42,875 bases of DNA, taken from a virus. Positions 6,972 through 12,639 of the stretch are shown in pieces. Below the pieces are notes generated by a model. The model saw only the letters and a program-made list of their open reading frames with translations, searched no databases and was not told the origin of the DNA. The stretch spans positions 1 to 42,875 of IMG/VR virus record IMGVR_UViG_3300012203_000002; one strand, given 5' to 3'. Made by a program: the position numbers and the translations under genes. How positions within the stretch are numbered: position 1 is the stretch's first letter; the number at the start of each line of letters is the position of its first letter.

Positions 6972-7024
6972 CTTCGGGGATTCTGTAACTAACTCAATTC
7001 GCCCCTCTTGACACGTCCCCGAAG
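6972..7024. promoter_or_regulatory. Perfect 9-bp inverted repeat around the promoter before 7129
   Basis: cttcgggga (6972-6980) and tccccgaag (7016-7024) are exact inverted repeats 35 bases apart. The right arm overlaps the spacer of the strong promoter at 7008-7036. It could be a pair of operator half-sites, or an RNA stem that ends readthrough from the HNH gene. Confidence 0.5.
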
Positions 7025-7036
7025 CTCTGGCATACT
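7008..7036 (+). promoter_or_regulatory. Strong sigma70-type promoter
   Basis: Consensus -35 TTGACA (7008-7013), a 17-base spacer, and -10 CATACT (7031-7036), with the expected start near 7043. It points at the gene at 7129, about 86 bases downstream. Confidence 0.7.
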
Positions 7037-7128
7037 GGTCTCACTCTGAAGGCAACAAGTCCTGAAGAGAGCTTTAGAAATTAAGAAATCCACATTCAGA
7101 TTCACTTACCCCCTTTAAGGAAATAATT

Positions 7129-7845
7129 ATGTCCGATACCAATTTCAATGATGGCGCTACTGACATCACTTCTGACGAAACTGTGAGCCCAAGTGCAGCA
7201 GAGCGTACCGCAGCTCTGCATGCTACGATCAAAGCCAATTTCAATAATCGCGTGGACGTAGTGGAAACTAAATTCCACTTCCGCAAAGTAAAAGATGAGG
7301 CCTCAGGCGTAGAGACCAAGCGTCCTACAGTTTCCATTCCAATGCCGGTGCCTAGTGTTGAAGGAATCATTGCGATCCTGGAAGCTGGCGGCAAGCAACT
7401 AGATATGTTGCGGGATGCAGTAGCTTCCGTAATCATTGATCAAGCCCGTGAATATATCAATGAGACGGAAACTGTAACCGAAGATAACTTCCCGTATGCT
7501 ACACTCACCTGGGAAGCAATTGCTAATCTGCCGAAGGCTGAGCGTCGCGGTGGCGGGATTGCTAAAGAACTGTGGGAAGATTTCTCTAAAGACTACCAAG
7601 CTGTCATGCCTGCGGTTCTTGGAAAATCTAAAGAGTCTGTGGAACTGGCAGCTAAAGTATTCCTTACGAAATTTAGCGCAGTCAAAACAGATAAGAAAGT
7701 TCTCACGCTTCTTAAATCTTATCTGGCCATGTATATCAATGCAACTCCGAATGGTGAACAATTCGCTGATTGTGTTGAATCCCTGGACAAGAAAGCCCAG
7801 CTGCTGTTGGATGCGGATTCGAGTAATTTGCTGGCAGCATTGTAA
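7129..7845 (+). CDS. Abundant-looking unknown protein, 238 aa
   Basis: Family not recognised. Residues 1-45 are low-complexity and acidic (many Asp/Thr/Ser). A region with VSIPMPVPSVEGIIAIL (about 66-82) is followed by a largely helical body to the end (LDKKAQLLLDADSSNLLAAL). It is acidic and soluble, with no cysteine cluster. It is preceded by the best promoter of the early half and a clear aagga ribosome site, and its codons (many CTG, CGC, GCG) look more 'optimal' than its neighbours', suggesting high expression. Similar composition and order to the protein at 204-899 suggest a distant paralog. By position and abundance it could be a DNA-binding or host-takeover protein; this is a guess. 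Confidence 0.88.
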   Translation: MSDTNFNDGATDITSDETVSPSAAERTAALHATIKANFNNRVDVVETKFHFRKVKDEASGVETKRPTVSIPMPVPSVEGIIAILEAGGKQLDMLRDAVASVIIDQAREYINETETVTEDNFPYATLTWEAIANLPKAERRGGGIAKELWEDFSKDYQAVMPAVLGKSKESVELAAKVFLTKFSAVKTDKKVLTLLKSYLAMYINATPNGEQFADCVESLDKKAQLLLDADSSNLLAAL

Positions 7846-8129
7846 TTAGTTTTGGTTGGCCACTATACCAAATAGTTTAAAATAGTGGTATTGGACTCAT
7901 TACTCCCTGTATAGTTGGAAGATGCACAGTCTCTGATGTTGTGGTTAGCCATGCCACACTTAATCTCTGAAATAGCGAGACAGAAGGGCAGTAGTATTTG
8001 TAAACAATAACCCCTATAACTGTATGTGCACTAACATTAACTCCCTGCACAGTGATGAGTCCTCTTATAGAGCTGCTTTAGTTATCTTCTAAAACTTCTC
8101 TATAAGACTCCCTAATAAGAAAGAGCTGT
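7846..8129. other. 284-base gap with two hairpins, no gene seen
   Basis: No coding capacity with a ribosome site is apparent. A 7-bp hairpin (7860-7866 with 7882-7888) right after the 238-aa gene may end its transcript. A perfect 10-bp inverted repeat (8063-8072 with 8098-8107) lies directly before the gene at 8130. No tRNA-like cloverleaf could be made out. Confidence 0.5.
8063..8107 (+). promoter_or_regulatory. 10-bp leader hairpin
   Basis: tcttatagag (8063-8072) pairs exactly with ctctataaga (8098-8107), with a 25-base loop. The stem ends 22 bases before the ATG at 8130, so it may affect translation or mRNA life of the small-gene block. Confidence 0.45.
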
Positions 8130-8384
8130 ATGTCTAGAAAATATTTCTCTATCTGGAATACCTTAAAGAATTCTGGGGCATGTGCAATTGCTGCACCTGT
8201 ACAGCTTCACCCTAGAATTATTAAGGCTGTAATCAAAGAGAAATATATGGACACAGGATTTAAATTACAATCAGCAGAATCTAGAAGGTTTAATAAGATT
8301 GAATATAGAATAGAAGGATCAAGAATCTCATTCACTATGGTAGCCTATAGTGTATTGAGAAATTTAAACTCTGGAGAATTATAA
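8130..8384 (+). CDS. Unknown small protein, 84 aa
   Basis: Unrecognised. Basic N-terminal half (MSRKYFSIWNTLKNS...PRIIKAVIKEKYMD), then a short beta-rich end (RIEGSRISFTMVAYSVL). The ribosome site is weak (aagaaagag). It is the first of five or six small, tightly packed + strand genes leading to the exonuclease. Codon use is AT-rich. A coding call is supported by spacing and by the absence of competing frames. Confidence 0.65.
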   Translation: MSRKYFSIWNTLKNSGACAIAAPVQLHPRIIKAVIKEKYMDTGFKLQSAESRRFNKIEYRIEGSRISFTMVAYSVLRNLNSGEL

Positions 8385-8396
8385 GGACTAATAACT

Positions 8397-8639
8397 ATGA
8401 CCAGACCTCCAGAAGTAGTAACTCTTTATGGAGCTAAACTCCGAGAGAGTGAGAAAGCAGTATTATTCCAATATTGCCTCCAAGACAATACTCTCGAAGG
8501 GTATGCAGCACATTCAAAATCTGAGTGGTTTCCATTCTCTCAGATAGTTTCGATTCATACTACTTTCAATGCAGGTAATGGTATATTGGATTCAATGGTG
8601 ATCACGAAATGGCTTGCCACTACTAAAGGAATAATTTAA
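8397..8639 (+). CDS. Unknown small protein, 80 aa
   Basis: Unrecognised; looks like a compact beta-rich domain (VTLYGAKLRESEKAVLFQY, then SEWFPFSQIVSIHTTF). The pattern of a strand followed by 'W(F)P.SQI' resembles small phage proteins that bind nucleotides or DNA, but no family is assigned. It begins 13 bases after the previous stop, with an aagga site (ataaggac), and ends one base before the next start. Confidence 0.75.
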   Translation: MTRPPEVVTLYGAKLRESEKAVLFQYCLQDNTLEGYAAHSKSEWFPFSQIVSIHTTFNAGNGILDSMVITKWLATTKGII

Positions 8640-8640
8640 A

Positions 8641-8934
8641 ATGAGCATTAATCCTAAAGCATTCGAACTACAAGAGAAAATTGCAACTCTTCAAGCTCAT
8701 CTATTAGAATCTCATCCACAAATTCCAGTACTTCTTCGTACAATTCATACTCAGCTACGCGCCGATCCTGAGATAGTTACACTTCTCACGGAAGATGAAA
8801 TTGGGATCATCGTAGCAGGGCTTTCAGTTCAGACTAAAGTAGCGATTGCTACTGTTGCGCCGAAAGCTGCAAGTTCTGCGACTGCTGCACTCAAAAAGAA
8901 ACTCTCTGGTCCCAATTCAATTGATCTATTCTAG
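8641..8934 (+). CDS. Unknown helical protein, 97 aa
   Basis: Unrecognised. Residues 1-60 predict as helices with Leu/Gln/His content (LQEKIATLQAHLLESHPQI). The Ala/Val-rich region 62-85 (VQTKVAIATVAPKAASSAT) is hydrophobic but interrupted by Lys, so not a clear membrane span. It starts one base after the previous stop codon (taaaatg), so it is probably coupled to it. The following gene starts 10 bases on. Confidence 0.78.
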   Translation: MSINPKAFELQEKIATLQAHLLESHPQIPVLLRTIHTQLRADPEIVTLLTEDEIGIIVAGLSVQTKVAIATVAPKAASSATAALKKKLSGPNSIDLF

Positions 8935-8943
8935 GAGTACATT

Positions 8944-9300
8944 ATGTCTGCTAATGTTCCTAAAGAGCGTAGAACTGAGCACAGTCTTCCGGCCTCTAAT
9001 CACAGAATCCTGTGGTCAGGGGCCTTTCTTGATGCTACGCTAACCTTTGTATTGCCTGATGAACCTATACAATCCCTGGAACTTGAAACATTCCCCGGTC
9101 CTCATGTAGTAATTTTATTCGCAATTCAAAGAGGTACCGATGTAGTATTTCATGGAAAACTGCATGTGAGGGAACCAGTCGAAGTTACTTTTCCAGCCCT
9201 TCTAGCGGATACCCTAAAAAATATTGAGTCTCAATATCTAGAAGATATAGTTATGCCAGAGAAAGAAGAAGCATTAAGTACTGGAGCATATCTACAATGA
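8944..9300 (+). CDS. Unknown protein, 118 aa
   Basis: Unrecognised. Mixed beta-rich protein with no cysteines (HRILWSGAFLDATLTFVLPD; GPHVVILFAIQRGTDVVFHG) and an acidic C-terminus. The ATG has taggag upstream. Its stop overlaps the next start as ATGA (9297-9300), indicating coupled translation inside the small-gene block. Confidence 0.8.
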   Translation: MSANVPKERRTEHSLPASNHRILWSGAFLDATLTFVLPDEPIQSLELETFPGPHVVILFAIQRGTDVVFHGKLHVREPVEVTFPALLADTLKNIESQYLEDIVMPEKEEALSTGAYLQ

Positions 9301-9590
9301 GCACGAGCGATGGATTTCCTATTGAGTCTTTACTTACTCTGTATTCCCGCGCTCACAAACGCGATGTGTATTGTGACTATTTCAAGGGATTTAAATTACT
9401 CTTGACTTGGCTAGGTCCAATTGCATACCCAGACATAGAGCCAATTCCTATCCCTTGGTATGTGCGATCCTATGAGTTACAGGAACTTGCAAGGCATTTA
9501 GAAATCTCACAGCAAAAACTATATACGATTTGTGAAAGAATAAATCATGGCCTCGAATCCAATTCCAATTCCAATTCCAATTCCAATTGA
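9297..9590 (+). CDS. Unknown protein with Ser-Asn repeat tail, 97 aa
   Basis: Unrecognised. Residues 1-86 form a possible helical domain (SLLTLYSRAHKRDVYCDYF; YELQELARHLEISQQKLYTICERI). The last part (about 67-86) has helix-turn-helix flavour: a helix, 'EIS.QKL', a helix. The final 10 residues are (Ser-Asn)5, read from a ccaatt hexamer repeat. The last 44 bases overlap the start of the exonuclease gene, which reads the same repeat in another frame as Pro-Ile. Confidence 0.75.
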   Translation: MSTSDGFPIESLLTLYSRAHKRDVYCDYFKGFKLLLTWLGPIAYPDIEPIPIPWYVRSYELQELARHLEISQQKLYTICERINHGLESNSNSNSNSN

Positions 9591-10506
9591 CCCTCGCATA
9601 AAACTTCTTAGTTACTCTTCTCTTCTCACGCTCCATAACTGCCCTAGGAAATTTCAATTATATCGACTATCAGCTGTGGAAGATGAGATGTCAAATGAAG
9701 CATCAGTTAATCAGAATGTGACCTTTGCTTATGGACACGTAGTAGGTGAAGGTATCCAACAGGTAATGGAAGGAAGAAGCGAAACTGAAATTATATTCAA
9801 TACCTTTCTTGGTTGGTATGCTGATCTAGAAGACGCTAATGAGAAACAGGCAAAGAGTTTTTATCTTGCGGTCGCTGCAATTCAACGCTTCATCTCGTTA
9901 AGAGCTAATGGATTTCTAGAAGATTATGAACTCCTGCATTACAATGGAAAACCTGCAACCGAGCTTAGTTTTAGAATTAAGTTTCCTGATGGGTTTCTTA
10001 TGCGTGGAAGTGTGGACGCTGTGCTTAAACATAAAAAAACTGGAGAGGTACTGATTCTTGAATGTAAGACATCCTCTGCCACTAATCTGAATGCAGCGAC
10101 ATTTAAAAATTCTTCTCAAGCTGTGGGATATTCTGTAATCCTAGATGTTATCTGCCCAGGACTCAGCTCTTATAAAGTACTATACCTGGTGTATCTTACA
10201 AAAGCAATGGAATATGAACAGTTGCCATTTGTGAAATCATATCTTCAGAGAGCTACTTGGATTCAGGAATTGCTTCTAGATATTGAAACAATTAAGCTAT
10301 ATGAAGAAGCCGGTGTGTATCCGATGAGAGGAGAGAATTGTTATAACTTCTTTCGGGAATGTGAATACATGCAGACTTGTACGCTAAAGACTTCGCATCT
10401 TACAAAACCATTAGAGCCGCATTTGTATGAGTCCATTGATACTAAAGTGTATGACGTAGAACTTACAATGATGGATCTTATCGAAGGTCAATTGAATAAA
10501 GAATAA
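9547..10506 (+). CDS. RecB/Cas4-like PD-(D/E)XK exonuclease with likely Fe-S cluster, 319 aa
   Basis: DNA exonuclease of the recombination module. After a repeat-coded N-terminus (Pro-Ile repeats, residues 5-14), motifs seen are: SYSSLLTLHNCPRKFQLYRL (22-41), which holds the first iron-sulfur cysteine C32; the YGHVVGEGI helix; catalytic D157 (GSVDAVL); E172 and K174 (LECKTS); and Q191 (QAVGY). Three further cysteines, C275, C282 and C288, lie near the C-terminus. One cysteine before and three after the nuclease core is the AddB/Cas4 iron-staple arrangement. It is followed 17 bases later by the Sak4-like ATPase. The start ATG 9547 lies inside the upstream gene with a weak ribosome site, so translation may be coupled. 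Confidence 0.9.
   Translation: MASNPIPIPIPIPIDPRIKLLSYSSLLTLHNCPRKFQLYRLSAVEDEMSNEASVNQNVTFAYGHVVGEGIQQVMEGRSETEIIFNTFLGWYADLEDANEKQAKSFYLAVAAIQRFISLRANGFLEDYELLHYNGKPATELSFRIKFPDGFLMRGSVDAVLKHKKTGEVLILECKTSSATNLNAATFKNSSQAVGYSVILDVICPGLSSYKVLYLVYLTKAMEYEQLPFVKSYLQRATWIQELLLDIETIKLYEEAGVYPMRGENCYNFFRECEYMQTCTLKTSHLTKPLEPHLYESIDTKVYDVELTMMDLIEGQLNKE
9559..9588. repeat. (CCAATT)5 hexamer repeat in two overlapping genes
   Basis: Five exact units. Frame one gives Ser-Asn repeats at the end of the upstream protein; another frame gives Pro-Ile repeats at the start of the exonuclease. Slippage would lengthen both without a frameshift. Confidence 0.95.
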
Positions 10507-10523
10507 GGAAAAGGAACCTCCGC

Positions 10524-11444
10524 ATGAAACTTCTATCAAAAGCTAAAAATTCTTTTCGTCGTGTGCTCGTATATGGAGGGCCTAAAACAGGAAAAACTAA
10601 GTTAGTATCCCAGTTAGCGCAGCATTATAATTTAATCTGGTTTGATTGCGAACAAGGATGGACAACTCTTCTTCAACTCCCCCACGAATGGCAGGAACGA
10701 ATTAATATTATTTCTGTTCCTGATTCACGCACTTATCCAATCGCCGCTGAAACTTGGCTAAAAGTGATCAAAGGACAAACAGTATCTATCTGTGAAGCTC
10801 ACGGAAAGGTAATGTGTGCAGTGTGTAAAAGAGATAACTTGATTCAAGATAGCGTAACACTTAATACAACACCAGCAAATACTGTAGTTGTATTTGATAG
10901 TCTTACACAGTTCACAAATTCTTGTGTCAGTCACATTACTAAAGATCAGCCGGACGGGTATAAACTTCAATTGGATGATTATGGTAATCTAAGAGTTCTT
11001 ATTGACAAATTTCTGAGTCAAGTGCAGGCAGCTCAATATAATATTGTCTGCATTACACACGAGGAAGAAGTAGAAATGGAAGACGGTAAAAATAAATTAG
11101 TGCCGTCTTCTGGGTCAAGTAAGAGCGCTAGGAATACTGCAAAATACTTTGATGATGTAATTTATTGTGAAGTAAAAAATAAGAAGCACGTATTTGGATC
11201 AAGTACCGTTTATGGTATGAACATGGTAACTGGATCACGTACTGATGTAGTAATGGAGAAGAGTGCAGAACCTACTCTTTTGGATATATTTACAAGTTGG
11301 AGGGAAGATGGATTCCTGGGAATTACAGAACCTTCGACCCTTATAGCGCCTGAAGTAGAAATAGTTCCTATAGTTCCTAATGAGTCTATTAATCTAACCC
11401 CAGGGCAAATTGCTTTGGCTAACCTAAGAAAGAAAATAGTATGA
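10524..11444 (+). CDS. Sak4-like RecA-fold ATPase (recombinase/annealing helper), 306 aa
   Basis: Phage single-strand annealing/recombination ATPase of the Sak4 type. Walker A is GGPKTGKT (18-25), Walker B VVVFDSL (111-117), and a later sensor-like stretch CITHEE sits about 50 residues further on. Between Walker A and B lies a small zinc-knuckle pattern, C90-x2-H93-x4-C98-x2-C101 (CEAHGKVMCAVC). The ATG follows ggaacc with aagga just upstream. It is paired with the Cas4-like exonuclease before it and the putative ssDNA-binding protein after it, the usual recombination trio in such phages. Its end overlaps the DUF6378 gene by four bases (ATGA, 11441-11444). Confidence 0.88.
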   Translation: MKLLSKAKNSFRRVLVYGGPKTGKTKLVSQLAQHYNLIWFDCEQGWTTLLQLPHEWQERINIISVPDSRTYPIAAETWLKVIKGQTVSICEAHGKVMCAVCKRDNLIQDSVTLNTTPANTVVVFDSLTQFTNSCVSHITKDQPDGYKLQLDDYGNLRVLIDKFLSQVQAAQYNIVCITHEEEVEMEDGKNKLVPSSGSSKSARNTAKYFDDVIYCEVKNKKHVFGSSTVYGMNMVTGSRTDVVMEKSAEPTLLDIFTSWREDGFLGITEPSTLIAPEVEIVPIVPNESINLTPGQIALANLRKKIV

Positions 11445-11785
11445 AACCTCATAAAACTTCTAAGCCTCTTGCACCTGAGCCTCCAACAGTTCTAGAATCT
11501 GCTCACGCTATTATCTATGGTGAGCGAGAAGAAACTTATGGCGATCCTGCTAAGAATCTACGAGTAATCGCAGAGTATTGGAGTACCCATATCAGTGCAA
11601 CATATGGAATTCGTGTCTACTTGACAACCTCAGATGTGTGTAGTATGATGGTTCTATTGAAGCAAGCGCGTCTTACTAATGATCCAGCTCATCGGGACTC
11701 AGAAGTAGATGTGTGTGGATATACAGCATTGCGTGAGCGGTGCCGTAGTAGTGGTAGTGGCAGTGGTAGTGGCAGTACTCTCTAA
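11441..11785 (+). CDS. DUF6378-type protein with Gly-Ser tail, 114 aa
   Basis: Contains the pattern I associate with DUF6378 phage proteins: YGEREETYGDPAKN (26-39), MMVLLKQAR (69-77) and HRDSEVDVCGY (84-94). The family is helical and MazG-like in look; its biochemical role is not settled, and nucleotide pool or house-cleaning has been suggested by analogy only. The C-terminus is a Ser-Gly repeat coded by alternating agtggt/agtggc units (about 11744-11775), another repeat-made tail. Start ATG 11441 overlaps the Sak4-like gene stop. A consensus promoter for the next gene is embedded in its coding region. Confidence 0.85.
   Translation: MKPHKTSKPLAPEPPTVLESAHAIIYGEREETYGDPAKNLRVIAEYWSTHISATYGIRVYLTTSDVCSMMVLLKQARLTNDPAHRDSEVDVCGYTALRERCRSSGSGSGSGSTL
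11621..11649 (+). promoter_or_regulatory. Consensus sigma70 promoter inside the DUF6378 gene
   Basis: TTGACA (11621-11626), a 17-base spacer, TATGAT (11644-11649): eleven of twelve consensus bases at ideal spacing. The transcript would start near 11656 and serve the ssDNA-binding-like gene at 11852. Confidence 0.7.
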
Positions 11786-11801
11786 GAAAATATCATTTCG
11801 A

Positions 11802-11831
11802 TAAATTCTAAATCTCTTAAATTCTAAATCT
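11802..11831. repeat. 14-base direct repeat before the ssDNA-binding-like gene
   Basis: taaattctaaatct occurs at 11802-11815 and 11818-11831, just upstream of the ribosome site (aggaaat). It may keep the leader unstructured and AU-rich, which would favour translation. Confidence 0.85.
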
Positions 11832-11851
11832 AATTAATAGGAAATCAAATC

Positions 11852-12337
11852 ATGAGCAATCAAAATTCTGGTATCGATATGGACGATCTGTTGGATGCAA
11901 CTCTGGATGACCTGGCAGATCTGCCAGAGTTTAAACCCTTTGCTGTTGGTGCTCACCGCGCCACCATTAAATGGGCACTTAAAGATATCAATGAACTGAA
12001 AGGATGTCCAGAACTTACTATCACTCACGTCGAAACTGTGGAGCTTACTAATCCAGAAGATACTCCACCTAAGCCGGGCGATACTTGTTCTATCGCTTAT
12101 ATGCTCAAGAAGAAAGATAAAGCAACTAATCAATTTGTTCCTAATGAAATTGCACAAGGTCAGTTCAAAGAAGTGTGCAAAGTATTGGCCGCGCATTTTG
12201 GAACTTCCAGCATTCGCGAAACCATGGATGCCTCAAATGGTGCAGAGGTCCTAGTAGTTATGGGAATCCGCACAGACAAGCGGGATGCAAACAATCTGAA
12301 ATACTATGCTGATCTGAAATCGATTCAAGTGATGTGA
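11852..12337 (+). CDS. Putative single-stranded DNA-binding protein, 161 aa
   Basis: An acidic leader (DMDDLLDATLDDLADLPEF, residues 9-27) precedes a beta-rich domain (about 30-155) with strands such as GAHRATIKWAL, LTITHVETVEL and AEVLVVMGIRTD, which is OB-fold-like. It lacks the acidic C-terminal tip of bacterial SSB. Position after exonuclease and Sak4 and before the polymerase is where phages of this kind carry their ssDNA-binding protein. Codon use is richer in CTG/CGC, it has its own strong promoter and AU-rich leader, and two hairpins follow the stop; all fit an abundant protein. Function is inferred from context and composition, not from a diagnostic motif. Confidence 0.7.
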   Translation: MSNQNSGIDMDDLLDATLDDLADLPEFKPFAVGAHRATIKWALKDINELKGCPELTITHVETVELTNPEDTPPKPGDTCSIAYMLKKKDKATNQFVPNEIAQGQFKEVCKVLAAHFGTSSIRETMDASNGAEVLVVMGIRTDKRDANNLKYYADLKSIQVM

Positions 12338-12404
12338 GACTGAAAGTCTCAGTGATGTAACCCATTGGCTCTGGTAGTTAGACACACTGGCCACCAGAGC
12401 CAAT
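12335..12404 (+). terminator. Two tandem hairpins after the ssDNA-binding-like gene
   Basis: Hairpin 1 (tgagact/agtctca, 12335-12351, 3-base loop) includes the stop codon. Hairpin 2 pairs 12364-12375 with 12393-12404 (12 bp, attggctctggt arm). Neither has a T-run, so 3'-end protection or partial termination is likelier than full termination. Confidence 0.55.
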
Positions 12405-12423
12405 CAATTAACTCACTCTCATC

Positions 12424-12447
12424 TCAATTCTCAATTCTCAATTCTCA
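12424..12447. repeat. 7-base tandem repeat in a leader
   Basis: Three to four units of tcaattc before the ribosome site of the 52-aa membrane protein at 12467. Confidence 0.85.
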
Positions 12448-12466
12448 CATTAATTAGGAGACTATT

Positions 12467-12625
12467 ATGTGGCTATTTAACCTTGCACTGCTCGGCTGGA
12501 TACTTGGAATCTACATTGAAAACCGTTCAAAGGCAGGATCTCTTTCCCGTATTCTCGCACAGAACCTACAGTTCTGGAGTCTGTGGTTTATGTTGGGAGG
12601 TTTCCTTTCTTTCCTATTTTTCTAG
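12467..12625 (+). CDS. Small membrane protein, 52 aa, two TM segments
   Basis: A hydrophobic stretch at residues 1-17 (MWLFNLALLGWILGIYI), a polar loop (ENRSKAGSLSRIL), then a second hydrophobic segment, about 34-52 (FWSLWFMLGGFLSFLFF). A good ribosome site (taggag) lies 8 bases upstream of ATG 12467, and the polymerase gene follows 14 bases later. Early expression and location away from the lysis genes argue against a holin. It may be a superinfection or membrane-targeting factor, but no function can be assigned. Confidence 0.75.
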   Translation: MWLFNLALLGWILGIYIENRSKAGSLSRILAQNLQFWSLWFMLGGFLSFLFF

Positions 12626-12639
12626 GAAATTAGACTCAT

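Noticed and set aside
7846-8129. Possible tRNA in a 284-base gap
   Set aside because: No TTC-arm (gttcgaa-type) or acceptor stem could be paired; the hairpins found are simple.
9360-9450. TTGACT-type promoter inside the small-gene block near 9400
   Set aside because: The -10 match (catacc) is poor; it would be one of many chance matches in AT-rich DNA.
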